A DNA stretch of 64,000 bases from Comamonas sp. lk (GTDB lineage: Bacteria > Pseudomonadota > Gammaproteobacteria > Burkholderiales > Burkholderiaceae_C). Each line of letters opens with the position of its first letter. The first letter of the stretch is position 1. Position numbers and translations under genes: made by a program. Positions 1-10,575 of this stretch are shown here, piece by piece. A model generated the notes under the pieces. That model did no database searches and was not told where the DNA came from. It worked only from the letters and a program-made list of their open reading frames with translations. The stretch covers positions 108,653-172,652 of the forward strand of contig CAMATX010000001.1 in NCBI GenBank assembly GCA_945861345.1, given 5' to 3'.

Positions 1-174
1 GGCCGCGTGACCGTCCCACACCGTGCCGGGGCTGAGGTAGAGGCGCTCGCGGCCCCGGCTCGTCCAAGACAGCACATGGGCGCCGTGCAGCGCAACCAGC
101 GCGCTGTCGCCGCCATCCAAAGTAATACGCACGCAGGGGTAGCCCTGAAAGACTTCGTGGGAAATTGTCGCCAT
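1..174 (-). CDS. D-hexose-6-phosphate mutarotase / aldose 1-epimerase-like protein, N-terminal fragment (runs off window; alternative in-frame start at 219)
   Basis: Reverse translation gives MATISHEVFQGYPCVRITLDGGDSALVALHGAHVLSWTSRGRERLYLSPGTVWDGHAA, resembling the YeaD/galactose mutarotase-like N-terminus. Absent from the ORF track because it is truncated. Confidence 0.75.
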   Translation of the reverse strand, partial: MATISHEVFQGYPCVRITLDGGDSALVALHGAHVLSWTSRGRERLYLSPGTVWDGHAA

Positions 175-211
175 GGGCGCTCCAGCAGGGGTGGGCGCGT
201 GGCCCGGGAAA

Positions 212-952
212 TCAGCCATTCAAGCTGTCGGCGTGCGCTTGTGCGGCGGCAAAATCAAGGTCGCCGGTGTAGATGGCGCGCCCGCAGATCACGCCCTCGA
301 TGCCTTCGTCTTCCACACTGCACAAGGCCTCGATGTCGGCCATATTGCTCAGGCCGCCCGAGGCAATCACCGGAATGCTCAGCGCCTGCGCCAGCGCCAC
401 CGTGGCCTCAATGTTGATGCCCGTGAGCATGCCGTCGCGGCCGATGTCGGTGTAAATAATGGACTCGACGCCGTAGTCCTCAAATTTTTTGCCCAGGTCT
501 ACCACGTCGTGGCGGGTGAGTTTGCTCCAGCCGTCGGTGGCCACTTTGCCCTCTTTGGCGTCCAGCCCAACGATGATGTGGCCGCCAAAAGCGGTGCAGG
601 CGTCTTGCAAAAAGCCGGGGTTTTTGACAGCCGCCGTGCCAATGATGACGTAGCGCAAACCGGCATCGAGGTAGCGCTCGATGGTGTCCAGGTCGCGGAT
701 GCCGCCGCCTAGTTGCACGTCCACCTCGCTGCCAACCTCTTTGAGGATGCGCCGGATGGCTTGCTCGTTTTTGGGGTGACCGGCAAAGGCACCGTTGAGG
801 TCGACCAAATGCAGGCGGCGCGCGCCTTGGTCGACCCAACGCCGGGCCATGGCCACCGGGTCGTCACCAAAAGTTGTGGATTGGGACATATCGCCTTGCT
901 GAAGGCGGACACACTGACCGTCTTTGAGGTCAATCGCAGGAATGAGCAGCAT
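212..952 (-). CDS. hisA: 1-(5-phosphoribosyl)-5-[(5-phosphoribosylamino)methylideneamino]imidazole-4-carboxamide isomerase HisA
   Basis: [21 protein letters not shown]..., [32 protein letters not shown]; his operon context. Confidence 0.97.
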   Translation of the reverse strand: MLLIPAIDLKDGQCVRLQQGDMSQSTTFGDDPVAMARRWVDQGARRLHLVDLNGAFAGHPKNEQAIRRILKEVGSEVDVQLGGGIRDLDTIERYLDAGLRYVIIGTAAVKNPGFLQDACTAFGGHIIVGLDAKEGKVATDGWSKLTRHDVVDLGKKFEDYGVESIIYTDIGRDGMLTGINIEATVALAQALSIPVIASGGLSNMADIEALCSVEDEGIEGVICGRAIYTGDLDFAAAQAHADSLNG

Positions 953-1042
953 GGTGCTTGGGCTGAGAAAAGAACAAGTAAAGAGAGCTTAATTCAAAAA
1001 TACCAGTGTAACGATACACGCAAGTGCCGGCGCCCCGGGAGT

Positions 1043-1699
1043 TTAGGGCTCCCAGCGCAAGAAATTTCGGTACAGGGCTAAACCCTGATCCGCGCTTTTT
1101 TCGGGGTGAAACTGGGTGGCGAAAATATTATCGCGCGCCAGTGCGCTGACAAAACGCCCGCCATAGTCGGTGGTCCCGGCGGCATGCACCGCCTGCGCGG
1201 GGTCGGTGTAGTAGCTGTGCACAAAATAGAAGTAGCTGCCATCGGGCACCCCGGCCCAGACCGGGTGCGGCCCTTGGGGCCCAGCGCTTTGCCAGACGCG
1301 GTTCCAGCCCATGTGCGGCACTTTGTAGCGGCTGCCGTCGGGCTGCAAGCGCCCGGCCAGTGCAAATTTGCGCACCCGCCCGGGGATCAGGCCCAGACCG
1401 GGCGTGTCCAGCTCCTCGCTGTGGTCTAGCAACATTTGCATGCCTACGCACACGCCCATCAGTGGTTTGTGCGCTGCAGCATGGAGCACGGCGGGCAGCA
1501 TGCCGCTGGCGCGCAGCTCGGCCATGCAGTCGCGCATGCCGCCCTGACCGGGCAGGACCACGCGTTCGGCGGCCATCACTTCTTCGGGGCTGCGGGCCCA
1601 TACCGCCTGCACGCCCTCTTGGGCGGCAGCGTGCATCACCGCTTGGGTGACCGAGCGCAAATTGCCCATGCCGTAATCGACGATAGCGACCGATGTCAT
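1043..1699 (-). CDS. hisH: Imidazole glycerol phosphate synthase subunit HisH
   Basis: [53 protein letters not shown] glutaminase motifs. Confidence 0.97.
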   Translation of the reverse strand: MTSVAIVDYGMGNLRSVTQAVMHAAAQEGVQAVWARSPEEVMAAERVVLPGQGGMRDCMAELRASGMLPAVLHAAAHKPLMGVCVGMQMLLDHSEELDTPGLGLIPGRVRKFALAGRLQPDGSRYKVPHMGWNRVWQSAGPQGPHPVWAGVPDGSYFYFVHSYYTDPAQAVHAAGTTDYGGRFVSALARDNIFATQFHPEKSADQGLALYRNFLRWEP

Positions 1700-1735
1700 A
1701 GCCCGATTGCGCCAGCAGGCAGCACCAAAATCACT

Positions 1736-2371
1736 TTAGAGCGCGCCTTTGGTCGAGGGGATGGTGCCGGCGGCACGCGCATCGCGCGTGGTGGCCATGC
1801 GCAGCGCGCGGGCAAAGGCTTTGAAAACCGTCTCGCACTGGTGGTGCGCGTTTTCGCCCTTGAGGTTGTCAATGTGCAAGGTGGCCCCTGCGTGGTTGAC
1901 AAAACCCTGAAAAAATTCGTGGGCCAACTGGCTGTCAAAGCCGCCGATCATGCCGCTTTTAAAGTCCACGTTCATCTCCAGGCCGGGGCGGCCCGAGAGG
2001 TCGATCACCACGCGCGAGAGCGCCTCGTCCAGCGGCACGTAGGCGTGGCCGTAGCGGTAAATGCCTTTTTTCTCGCCCAGCGCCTGCGCAAAAGCCTGGC
2101 CCAAGGTGATGCCCACGTCTTCTACGGTGTGGTGGCCGTCGATATGCAAATCGCCATGCGCCTCGATGTCCAGATCAATCAGGCCGTGGCGGGCGATCTG
2201 GTCGAGCATGTGGTCAAAAAAGCCGATACCCGTGGCAATGCGGGCCTGGCCGGTGCCGTCCAGATTCAGGGCGACGCGGATGCGCGTCTCTGCCGTGTTG
2301 CGGTGCACTTCGGCGCTGCGCTGCCCGGCAGCGGCAGGGGTGGTCACCAGACTGGATCGTGAGTCGGTCAT
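1736..2371 (-). CDS. hisB: Imidazoleglycerol-phosphate dehydratase HisB
   Basis: [50 protein letters not shown]. Confidence 0.97.
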   Translation of the reverse strand: MTDSRSSLVTTPAAAGQRSAEVHRNTAETRIRVALNLDGTGQARIATGIGFFDHMLDQIARHGLIDLDIEAHGDLHIDGHHTVEDVGITLGQAFAQALGEKKGIYRYGHAYVPLDEALSRVVIDLSGRPGLEMNVDFKSGMIGGFDSQLAHEFFQGFVNHAGATLHIDNLKGENAHHQCETVFKAFARALRMATTRDARAAGTIPSTKGAL

Positions 2372-3465
2372 AAAGAGGCCTCAAGCGCCGCAAGCAGCAG
2401 CGTGTTTTCGGGGGCTGTACCAACCGTTAGGCGCAGGCAGTTGGCCAGCAGTGGGTGCATTGTAGAAACGTTCTTGACCAGCACCTGGCGCGCCTTGAGG
2501 CCGGCGAACACGCGGTCCGCCGCGCCAGCAGCGCCCTGCACACGCACCAAAATCATATTGGCCTGGCTGGGGAACACCTGCAAACCGGGCAAGGCCGCCA
2601 GCGCTTGCGCCAGGCGCTCGCGCTCGGCGCAAATTTGCGCGGCCTGCGCGGCAAAAACCGGCGCATGCTCCAAGGCAAACAGCGCGCACTCGGCATTGAG
2701 CACGCTGACGTTGTACGGCGGGCGCACTTTGTCGATCTGGGCGACAAGGTCGGCAGGGCCCGCCATATAACCCAGGCGCACACCGGCCAGGCCGAATTTG
2801 GAGAGCGTGCGCATGAGCAAGACCTGGCGGTTGGCCTGCGGGTCTTGCTGGATTTCCTGCAGCCAACTGTGCGCGGCAAAGGGCTGGTAGGCCTCGTCCA
2901 TCACCACCAGGGCGCCGTAGGCGCTGGCCTGCGCAATCAGGCGGCGCAGCACGGCCGCGTCCCACAAGTTGGCGGTCGGGTTGTTGGGGTAAGCGAAATA
3001 GACGATGGCCGGGCGGTGTTGCGCAATGGCCGCGGCCATGGCCGCCTCGTCCAGCGAAAAATCGCTTTGCAAGGGCACGCCGACAAAGCCCAGCCCTTGC
3101 AGGCGCGCCGACATGGCGTACATCACAAAGCCCGGCTCGGGCGCCAACACGGTGGCGCCCTGGTGGGCGCAGGCCAGGGCCAGCAGGCTGATCAGCTCGT
3201 CCGAGCCGTTGCCCAGCGTGAGCCCGTAGCCGGGTGGCAAGTCCATGGTGGCGGCCAGCGCTTGGCGCAGGTCGTTGATGCGCGCGCCGGGGTAGCGGTT
3301 GATGGCGACGCGGCCCAGGCGCTCACCCAGCTGGGCTTGCAAGTCGGCGGGCAGGCCGTAGGGGTTCTCCATGGCGTCGAGCTTGACCATGCTGCCCGCG
3401 TCTTGCACCACATAGGCGTGCATGGCTTGCACGTCGGGGCGGATCAAGCGCAGGTCGGCGCTCAT
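2368..3465 (-). CDS. hisC: Histidinol-phosphate aminotransferase HisC
   Basis: [48 protein letters not shown] (PLP Lys); 4-bp overlap with hisB. Confidence 0.96.
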   Translation of the reverse strand: MSADLRLIRPDVQAMHAYVVQDAGSMVKLDAMENPYGLPADLQAQLGERLGRVAINRYPGARINDLRQALAATMDLPPGYGLTLGNGSDELISLLALACAHQGATVLAPEPGFVMYAMSARLQGLGFVGVPLQSDFSLDEAAMAAAIAQHRPAIVYFAYPNNPTANLWDAAVLRRLIAQASAYGALVVMDEAYQPFAAHSWLQEIQQDPQANRQVLLMRTLSKFGLAGVRLGYMAGPADLVAQIDKVRPPYNVSVLNAECALFALEHAPVFAAQAAQICAERERLAQALAALPGLQVFPSQANMILVRVQGAAGAADRVFAGLKARQVLVKNVSTMHPLLANCLRLTVGTAPENTLLLAALEASL

Positions 3466-4838
3466 GGTTTGGCCGGCGTCATGCGCATTTCGGCGGCGCG
3501 GGCGTGGGCCTGCAGGCCTTCGCCGTGCGCCAGCACCGAGGCGGTATGGCCCAGCGTTTGGGCGCCAGCCTCGGACACTTCGATGATGCTGCTGCGCTTT
3601 TGAAAGTCATAGACCCCCAGGGGCGACGAAAAGCGCGCCGTGCCGCTGGTGGGCAGCACATGGTTGGGGCCGGCGCAGTAGTCGCCCAGGCTCTCACTGG
3701 TAAAGGCGCCCAGAAATATCGCGCCGGCGTGCACCAGCAGGGGCTCCCAGCGCTGCGGCTGGGCGCTGCTGACTTCCAGGTGCTCGGGGGCGATGCGGTT
3801 GCTGATGGCACAGGCCTCTTCCATGCTGCGCGTCTGGATGAGCGCGCCGCGCCCGTTGAGCGAGGCGGCAATGATCTCGCGCCGGGGCATCTCGGGCAGC
3901 AGGCGGTCGATGCAGGCCTGCACCGCCTCCAGGTAGGCGGCGTCGGGGCAGAGCAAGATGCTTTGGGCCAGCTCGTCGTGCTCAGCCTGGCTGAACAAGT
4001 CCATGGCCACCCATTCGGCCGGCGTGCTGCCGTCGGCGATGACCAATATTTCGGACGGCCCGGCAATCATGTCGATGCCTACGCTGCCAAATACGCGCCG
4101 CTTGGCGGCAGCGACGTAGGCGTTGCCGGGGCCGGTGATTTTGTCGACACGCGGCACCGTGGCCGTGCCGTAGGCCAAAGCGCCACTGGCCTGCGCGCCG
4201 CCGATGGTGAAAGCCCGCGTAACGCCGGCCACATAGGCGGCGGCCAGCACGAGCTCGTTGCGCTCGCCCATGGCGGCCAAAGCGCCCTGCCCCGGCGCGC
4301 CGCCGGTAGCCACACTGCCGCGCACCGGCGTAGGCACCACCATGATGATCTCGGCCACACCGGCCACATGGGCGGGGATGGCGTTCATCAAAAGGCTGGA
4401 CGGATAGGCCGCTTTACCGCCGGGCACATAAATGCCCGCGCGGTCCACCGGAGTCACTTTTTGGCCTAGCAAAGTGCCTTGCGCGTCGCGGTACTGCCAG
4501 CTTTGGCCGCAGGCTTGTTTTTGGGCCTCGTGGTAGCTGCGGATGCGCGCGGCGGCGTTTTGCAGGGCTACTTTTTGCGCCTCGGGCAAGGCCTCAAACG
4601 CGGCTTTGAAATCGGCTTGCTGCAGCTCCAGGTCGGCCATGCGGGCCGCTTGCAGGCCGTCAAAGCGCGCGGTGTAGTCCAGCACGGCGGCGTCGCCGCG
4701 CTTTTGAACGTCGGCCAGGATGTCGGCCACGCGCTGCTCAATGGCGGCGTCGGTATCGGCCGACCAGTGCAGGCGCTGCTGCAAAGCGGCGTCAAAGTCG
4801 CTTTGCGTGGTGCTCAGGCGCAGGGGGCGGGCCTTCAT
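3462..4838 (-). CDS. hisD: Histidinol dehydrogenase HisD
   Basis: [73 protein letters not shown]. Confidence 0.97.
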   Translation of the reverse strand: MKARPLRLSTTQSDFDAALQQRLHWSADTDAAIEQRVADILADVQKRGDAAVLDYTARFDGLQAARMADLELQQADFKAAFEALPEAQKVALQNAAARIRSYHEAQKQACGQSWQYRDAQGTLLGQKVTPVDRAGIYVPGGKAAYPSSLLMNAIPAHVAGVAEIIMVVPTPVRGSVATGGAPGQGALAAMGERNELVLAAAYVAGVTRAFTIGGAQASGALAYGTATVPRVDKITGPGNAYVAAAKRRVFGSVGIDMIAGPSEILVIADGSTPAEWVAMDLFSQAEHDELAQSILLCPDAAYLEAVQACIDRLLPEMPRREIIAASLNGRGALIQTRSMEEACAISNRIAPEHLEVSSAQPQRWEPLLVHAGAIFLGAFTSESLGDYCAGPNHVLPTSGTARFSSPLGVYDFQKRSSIIEVSEAGAQTLGHTASVLAHGEGLQAHARAAEMRMTPAKP

Positions 4839-5509
4839 GGCAGCGGCGGCGCGGGCTGGGCCAGCGCGTCGGAAAACGCGCTGATGATGTGGCGGATGGG
4901 CTCGCGCTTGAGCTTCAAGGCCGCCTGGTTGACGATCAGGCGCGAGCTGATGTCCATGATGCGCTCGACCTCGATCAAATTGTTGGCACGCAAGGTGTTG
5001 CCGGTAGATACCAAGTCCACGATGGCGTCGGCCAGCCCCACCAAAGGCGCCAATTCCATGCTGCCATAGAGTTTGATCAGGTCGACGTGTACGCCCTTGC
5101 TGGCGAAAAAATCGCGCGCGATGGCCACGTACTTGGTCGCCACCCGCAGGCGCGCGCCCTGGCGCACGGCGTGCGCGTAATCAAAATCGGCGCGCACGGC
5201 CACGCTGATGCGGCACTTGGCGATTTGCAAATCTAAGGGCTGAAACAGGCCGGCGCTGCCGCCGCCCCAGTCGCTGGCGTGCTCGAGCAAGGTGTCTTTG
5301 CCGGTAATGCCCATGTCTGCGCCGCCAAACTGCACATAGGTGGGGACGTCGGTAGCGCGCACCACCAGTACGCGCACGCCGGGCTGGTTGGTGTCCAAAA
5401 TCAGCTTGCGCGAGGTCTCCGGGTCGTCCAGCACCGTGATGCCGGCGGCCTGCAGCAGTGGCAAGGTTTCTTCAAAAATCCGGCCCTTGGACAGTGCGAT
5501 CGTGATCAT
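4835..5509 (-). CDS. hisG: ATP phosphoribosyltransferase HisG (short form)
   Basis: [55 protein letters not shown]. Confidence 0.97.
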   Translation of the reverse strand: MITIALSKGRIFEETLPLLQAAGITVLDDPETSRKLILDTNQPGVRVLVVRATDVPTYVQFGGADMGITGKDTLLEHASDWGGGSAGLFQPLDLQIAKCRISVAVRADFDYAHAVRQGARLRVATKYVAIARDFFASKGVHVDLIKLYGSMELAPLVGLADAIVDLVSTGNTLRANNLIEVERIMDISSRLIVNQAALKLKREPIRHIISAFSDALAQPAPPLP

Positions 5510-5521
5510 GGTCGTTCGTGC

Positions 5522-5764
5522 TCAGGCCTGTTGGGCCACCCACTCGGCGGGGGTGAAGGTTTTCATGGACAGTGCGTGTACTTCGTCGGTTTTTATGCGC
5601 TCGCCCAAGGTGGCGTAGACCAGCTGGTGGCGTCCGATCAGGCGCTTGCCCTCGAAAGCGGCCGAGACAATGGTGGCATACCAGTGGCGCCCGTCGCCCT
5701 CCACCTGCAAATGCGTGCAGGGCAGTCCGGCGTGGATAAGGGCTTGGAGTTGGTCAGCAGTCAT
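5522..5764 (-). CDS. BolA/IbaG family protein
   Basis: VEGDGRHWYATIVSAAFEGKRLIGRHQLVYATLGERIKTDEVHALSMKTFTPAEW; adjacent to the transporter genes as in many proteobacteria. Confidence 0.9.
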   Translation of the reverse strand: MTADQLQALIHAGLPCTHLQVEGDGRHWYATIVSAAFEGKRLIGRHQLVYATLGERIKTDEVHALSMKTFTPAEWVAQQA

Positions 5765-5779
5765 AGCGATAAGGCAGCT

Positions 5780-6535
5780 TTAGCTGCGGATTTTGTAACC
5801 AATGCGCAACAGATGCAAACCGATGGCGAACACCAGCAGCGTCGAGCCGCCCACCACCGCCAGGCTCAGCCAGGGCGACACGTCGCTGACGCCAAAAAAA
5901 CCGTAGCGCAGGCCGTCGATCATGTAAAAAAACGGGTTGCAGTGGCTCACGGTTTGCCAAAACGCGGGCAGCGAATGGATGGAATAAAACACGCCACTCA
6001 AAAACGTCATGGGCATGACCACGAAGTTTTGGAAGGCCGCCAGCTGGTCGAACTTTTCCGCCCACAAACCGGCAATCAGACCCAAAGTGCCCATCATGGC
6101 CGCGCCCAGCACCGCGAACACCACAATAAACACCGGCTGCGCAAAACTGATGGGCGTAAAAAACGCCGCCACCGCATACACGCCCAGGCCCACCACCAAG
6201 CCGCGCACCACGGCCGCGCCCACGTAGGCCACAAACCAATGCCAGTAGGACAAGGGAGTAAGCAAAATAAACACCAGATTGCCCATGACCTTGCTCATGA
6301 TCAGCGAGGAGGAGCTGTTGGCAAAGGCGTTTTGCAGCAAGCTCATCATGGCCAGGCCGGGCACCAAAAATGCGGTGTAGCTCACCTGGTCGTAGACCTT
6401 CACGTGGTCTTCGAGCGCGTGGCCAAAAATCAGCATGTACAGCATGGCGGTGAGCACCGGGCCGGCGATGGTCTGGAACGCGACTTTCCAAAACCGCAGA
6501 ATCTCTTTGTACAACAGGGTTTGCCAGCCGTTCAT
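5780..6535 (-). CDS. ABC-2 type transporter permease (YadH-like)
   Basis: MNGWQTLLYKEILRFWKVAFQTIAGPVLTAMLYMLIFGHAL..., hydrophobic; start trimmed from the ORF-track start so that it overlaps the ATPase stop by 4 bp. Confidence 0.9.
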   Translation of the reverse strand: MNGWQTLLYKEILRFWKVAFQTIAGPVLTAMLYMLIFGHALEDHVKVYDQVSYTAFLVPGLAMMSLLQNAFANSSSSLIMSKVMGNLVFILLTPLSYWHWFVAYVGAAVVRGLVVGLGVYAVAAFFTPISFAQPVFIVVFAVLGAAMMGTLGLIAGLWAEKFDQLAAFQNFVVMPMTFLSGVFYSIHSLPAFWQTVSHCNPFFYMIDGLRYGFFGVSDVSPWLSLAVVGGSTLLVFAIGLHLLRIGYKIRS

Positions 6536-7482
6536 GCCGCTGCTCCTTGGCTGGCCGCTTGGCTGCCGGCGTGTTTTTGCATGACGTCTAAGAACACGTC
6601 TTCGAGGTCGGCTTTGCGGATTTCGACGTCCTCGGCCAGCAAACCGGCCTGGCGCACGGCGGCCAAATAGCGCTCGATGTCCACCGCCTCTTTGGCCGGA
6701 AATTGCACGATGCGCCCGGTCACACGGGCCTGCGCCGCCAGTTCCGGGGGCAAATGGCCATCGACCTTGAAGCGCAGCACATTGCTGGAGGCGGCCTTGA
6801 GCAACTCGCTGGTGTGGTCCAGCGCCACGATGCGGCCCGACTTGAGCATGGCAATGCGCCCGCACAAGGCCTCGGCCTCTTCCAAATAGTGGGTGGTCAG
6901 GAGCACGGTATGGCCTTGCTGGTTGAGCTTGGCGATAAATTGCCACAGGGTTTGGCGCAGCTCGACATCCACGCCGGCGGTCGGCTCGTCCAGCACGATC
7001 ACCGGCGGCTTGTGCACCAGCGCTTGGGCCACCAAAAAGCGGCGCTTCATGCCGCCCGAGAGCTGGCGCATATTGGCTTGGGCCTTGTCGGCCAGGCCCA
7101 GGCTCTCGAGCAGCTCGTCGATCCAGGGGCCGTTGTTGCGCACACCGAAGTAGCCCGACTGGATGCGCAAAGCCTCGCGGATATTGAAAAACGGATCGAA
7201 CACCAGCTCCTGGGGCACCACGCCGAGCTTGCGGCGCGCCTGCGCGTAGTCGCGCTGCACATCGCTGCCCAAGACGCTGACCGAACCACCGCTGGGGCGC
7301 GTGAGGCCCGCGAGCATGCTGATCATGGTGGTCTTGCCGGCCCCGTTGGGGCCAAGCAAACCAAAGAATTCGCCCTCTTCGATGTCCAGGCTGACATGGT
7401 CAACGGCTAGAAAGGTACTGCCTGCGGGGCCTTTGGGCGAGGTATAGGATTTGGAAATGGACTGAAAGGAAATTGCGGGCAT
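6532..7482 (-). CDS. ABC transporter ATP-binding protein (YadG-like)
   Basis: Walker A GLLGPNGAGKTTMISML, LSGGMKRR, Walker B PVIVLDEPTAGVD. Confidence 0.95.
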   Translation of the reverse strand: MPAISFQSISKSYTSPKGPAGSTFLAVDHVSLDIEEGEFFGLLGPNGAGKTTMISMLAGLTRPSGGSVSVLGSDVQRDYAQARRKLGVVPQELVFDPFFNIREALRIQSGYFGVRNNGPWIDELLESLGLADKAQANMRQLSGGMKRRFLVAQALVHKPPVIVLDEPTAGVDVELRQTLWQFIAKLNQQGHTVLLTTHYLEEAEALCGRIAMLKSGRIVALDHTSELLKAASSNVLRFKVDGHLPPELAAQARVTGRIVQFPAKEAVDIERYLAAVRQAGLLAEDVEIRKADLEDVFLDVMQKHAGSQAASQGAAA

Positions 7483-7572
7483 AAGCGGTTAATTTTACGC
7501 CCCGGTCACGGACGCGGGCGGCGACCGCCAGAAAGACCTGCGCGCCGGTGGCGCGGCCAACAGGACTAAGGA

Positions 7573-7857
7573 TTAAGCGGCATTCGCCGGAGCCGTCGGC
7601 ACTAACAAAGCGTGCACGCCGTACAGGCGCGCCAGCGCCAGCAGGCGCTCGGGTGCGTCGGTGAGCACGAGTTCTTTGTTCAGGCCCAGGCACATGCGGC
7701 GCAGTTCGAGCACGACCGCGAGCACTGAGGAATCAAATTCTTGCAAATGCTGCGCGTCCAGAGCCACGCGCTGGGGCGCTTGCGGCAACTGCGCGCTCAG
7801 CGCCGCCAGGCAGCTATTGGCTAACGCATGGGTGACACGCTGGGGCAGGCTGAGCAT
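7573..7857 (-). CDS. mlaB: STAS-domain protein, MlaB-like
   Basis: RVALDAQHLQEFDSSVLAVVLELRRMC STAS signature; position at end of mla operon. Confidence 0.8.
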   Translation of the reverse strand: MLSLPQRVTHALANSCLAALSAQLPQAPQRVALDAQHLQEFDSSVLAVVLELRRMCLGLNKELVLTDAPERLLALARLYGVHALLVPTAPANAA

Positions 7858-7858
7858 G

Positions 7859-8497
7859 TCAGGACTTTTTGCTGTTGGATTTGTTGCGCGCGGCCAGCGA
7901 GTCGATCAGGCCGTCAATGCCTTTGGCATTGATTTCCTGGGCAAACTGGCTGCGGTAGGTCTCGACCAACCAGACGCCCAGTACATTGAGGTTGTAAATG
8001 CGCCAACCTGCGCCCTGGCCCGGGGTTTTTTCCAGGCGGTAATCGAGCTGGATGGGGTCGCTGCCGCCGCGCACTTCGCTGCGCACAATGACTTCTTTGT
8101 CCTCCGGCGCTGCGCGCAAAGGCTTGATAAAAATCGTCTGGTCGCTAATTTGCGACAGCGCACCCGAATAGGTACGCACCAGCAAGATTTTGAACTCCTC
8201 TTGCAATCGCTTTTGCTGCTCGGGGCTGGCCTGGCGCCAACCCGGCCCGACGGCCGAGGCGGTCATGCGCTGGAAATCGACGTGCGGCATGATGCGTGTG
8301 TCCACCAAGGCAATGACCTTGCCCAGATCGCCGCTGCGCATGCTTTTGTCGGCCTTGATGGTCTCAAGGACATCGGTCGAGATGCGCTTAACAAAGAGGT
8401 CCGGCGCCTCGTCCTGGGCGTGGGCCACGGGGTTGGCGCCCAGCAACAGCAGGCTGGCCGCAAGGGCACAAAAAAAAGTCCAGATCCGGTGATGCAT
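7859..8497 (-). CDS. mlaC: Phospholipid-binding protein MlaC (Ttg2D family), signal peptide
   Basis: MHHRIWTFFCALAASLLLLGANPVAHAQ signal; VDTRIMPHVDFQRMTASAVGPGWRQASPEQQKRLQEEFKILLVRTYSGAL. Start chosen at the signal peptide; ORF track extends to 8596. Confidence 0.93.
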   Translation of the reverse strand: MHHRIWTFFCALAASLLLLGANPVAHAQDEAPDLFVKRISTDVLETIKADKSMRSGDLGKVIALVDTRIMPHVDFQRMTASAVGPGWRQASPEQQKRLQEEFKILLVRTYSGALSQISDQTIFIKPLRAAPEDKEVIVRSEVRGGSDPIQLDYRLEKTPGQGAGWRIYNLNVLGVWLVETYRSQFAQEINAKGIDGLIDSLAARNKSNSKKS

Positions 8498-8555
8498 AGT
8501 TTTCCCTGAGGTTTTCGAAGGCACTGGCCCCAAGAGGCTGCGCAATACCGGCATT

Positions 8556-9293
8556 TTAAGGTTGGTCTTCGGGCGGATCGGGATCGTCACCGCCATTGAG
8601 CAGATAGCGCTGGCGTTGCAAATAGGAGTCGCGGGTAAAGGTGTAGGGGTCCAGGGCGGCGGCTTTGATCACGTCGCCCGCTTGCAAATAGGTTTCCCGC
8701 AGATCAATAAAGCTCATCAGCATGAGCGCATCACGGGCGATGACGCTATCGACATGGTTGGCCACATTGCCCCAGCGGTCCACGGGCAGCATGGCCACCT
8801 CGCGCAGGGTGCGGGGGCCCAAAAACGGCAGCACCACATAGGGGCCGGCCCCAATGCCCCAGCGCCCCAAGGTGACGCCTGCATCGGCGGGATGCTTGTC
8901 GATGTCCCACTCGGAGGCGACATCAATCAGGCCAAAAACACCGATGGTGCTGTTGACCACCACCCGTTTGATGCTGTCAGCGGTCGCCTTGGGCCGCAGC
9001 GCCAGGGCGTTATTGGGCACGGACCAGACATCCGTGAGATTGCCAAAAAAATGGTTCACGCCCCGGCGCGCCCAGTGCGGCAAGACCTGGACATAAACCT
9101 GCATAAAGGGTTTGACCACTACGCGGTCCAAGGCGTCATTAAATCCGTAAATCGCGCGGTTCATCGGCTCCCAAGGGTCCGTGGGCGCGGGCGTGGCGGC
9201 GCTGCTCAGCCCGCAGGCCAGCGCCACAACCAGCCCCAACAAGCCCTGGCGCAGGCCGGCGCGTACGCCGGGCAGCATTGCAATTGCCATCAA
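8556..9293 (-). CDS. mlaA: VacJ/MlaA family outer-membrane lipoprotein
   Basis: DPWEPMNRAIYGFNDALDRVVVKPF, GVFGLIDVASEWDIDKHPADAGVTLGRWGIGAGPYVVLPFLGPRTLRE. Confidence 0.95.
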   Translation of the reverse strand: MMAIAMLPGVRAGLRQGLLGLVVALACGLSSAATPAPTDPWEPMNRAIYGFNDALDRVVVKPFMQVYVQVLPHWARRGVNHFFGNLTDVWSVPNNALALRPKATADSIKRVVVNSTIGVFGLIDVASEWDIDKHPADAGVTLGRWGIGAGPYVVLPFLGPRTLREVAMLPVDRWGNVANHVDSVIARDALMLMSFIDLRETYLQAGDVIKAAALDPYTFTRDSYLQRQRYLLNGGDDPDPPEDQP

Positions 9294-9769
9294 TCGCCTT
9301 GCTTAGGACCGGCACCGCTGGCCGCTTTGCTGTACAAAAACTGGCTGATCAGGCTCTCGAGCACAACCGCCGATTGGGTACTGGCAATGGTGTCGCCACT
9401 GGCCAAAGTGGCCTCTTCGGAGCCGGCCTCGATGCCCAGGTACTGCTCGCCGAGCAAGCCGCTGGTCAGGATCTTGAGCGAGCTGTCCTTGGGAAATGCG
9501 TAGCGGCTTTCCATGGACAAGTACACGGTGGCCTGAAAGCTTTTGTCGTCAAACAAGATTTTTTCCACCCGACCGACCACCACGCCTGCGCTGCGTACGG
9601 CGGCTTTGGCTTTCAGGCCGCCGACGTTGTCAAACTTGGCGGTCACTTTGTAGGTGGACTGGAAATTGAGGCTAAGCAAATTGGCCGACTGCAGCGCCAA
9701 AAACAAAATCGCCACCGCGCCGATGAGCACAAAAAGCCCAACCCAGACATCATTTTTAGAGCGTTGCAT
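9290..9769 (-). CDS. mlaD: Phospholipid ABC transporter substrate-binding MlaD (MCE domain)
   Basis: MQRSKNDVWVGLFVLIGAVAILFLALQSANL..., VTAKFDNVGGLKAKAAVRSAGVVVGRVEKI, LTSGLLGEQYLGIEAG. Confidence 0.95.
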   Translation of the reverse strand: MQRSKNDVWVGLFVLIGAVAILFLALQSANLLSLNFQSTYKVTAKFDNVGGLKAKAAVRSAGVVVGRVEKILFDDKSFQATVYLSMESRYAFPKDSSLKILTSGLLGEQYLGIEAGSEEATLASGDTIASTQSAVVLESLISQFLYSKAASGAGPKQGD

Positions 9770-9792
9770 GCGAATACTTTCTTCAATGCGCG

Positions 9793-10575
9793 TCAGATGG
9801 TGAACATCATCGCGGTCAATACAAAATCAAGAACCAGGACTGAGAGCGAGGCCATCACCACCGTACGGGTGGTGGCGCTGGCCACACCCTCGGGCGTGGC
9901 CTGGGCCTCGTAGCCCTGCAAAAGCGCGATAAAACTCACGGTGAACCCAAAAATAATGCTTTTGATGACGCCGTTGCCCACGTCGCGCCAGACGTCCACG
10001 CCGCCTTGGATCTGGCTCCAAAACGAGCCCGCGTCCACACCAATCATCACCACGCCGACCACCCAGCCGCCAATAATGCCCATGGCGCTGAACACCGCCG
10101 CCAACAAAGGCATGGCGATCACGCCGCCCCAAAAACGCGGCGCCAACACGCGCTGCACCGGGTCGACGGCCATCATTTCCATGACGCTGATTTGCTCGCC
10201 CGCTTTCATGAGGCCAATCTCGGCGGTCAGCGAGGTGCCGGCGCGTCCGGCAAAAAGCAAGGCGGTCACTACCGGCCCCAATTCGCGCACCAGGCTAAGG
10301 GCCACCAAAAGCCCCAGCGCCTCGGAGGAGCCGTAACGCTGCAAGGTGTAGTAGCCCTGCAGGCCAAACACAAAGCCGACAAACAGGCCGGAAAACGCAA
10401 TGATGACCAGCGAAAAATTGCCCAAGAAGTGAATTTGGTCGCGAATCAGGCCAAAGCGCTGCAAGCTGGCCGGGCCGGTGAGCAGCAGGCGCACAAACAG
10501 GCGCGCGCCGTAGCCAATGTGGGCCAACTTGCGGCGCACGGCAAAACCGAGGGTGGCCAGGGCGTGGGGCTGCAT
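9793..10575 (-). CDS. mlaE: Phospholipid ABC transporter permease MlaE
   Basis: GLFVGFVFGLQGYYTLQRYGSSEALG, LFAGRAGTSLTAEIGLMKAGEQISVMEMMAVDPVQRVLAPRF. Confidence 0.96.
   Translation of the reverse strand: MQPHALATLGFAVRRKLAHIGYGARLFVRLLLTGPASLQRFGLIRDQIHFLGNFSLVIIAFSGLFVGFVFGLQGYYTLQRYGSSEALGLLVALSLVRELGPVVTALLFAGRAGTSLTAEIGLMKAGEQISVMEMMAVDPVQRVLAPRFWGGVIAMPLLAAVFSAMGIIGGWVVGVVMIGVDAGSFWSQIQGGVDVWRDVGNGVIKSIIFGFTVSFIALLQGYEAQATPEGVASATTRTVVMASLSVLVLDFVLTAMMFTI

Noticed and set aside
5279-6670. 463-aa plus-strand ORF opposite hisG/bolA/ABC permease
   Set aside because: Spans three genes antisense; His/Gln-rich low-complexity shadow translation.
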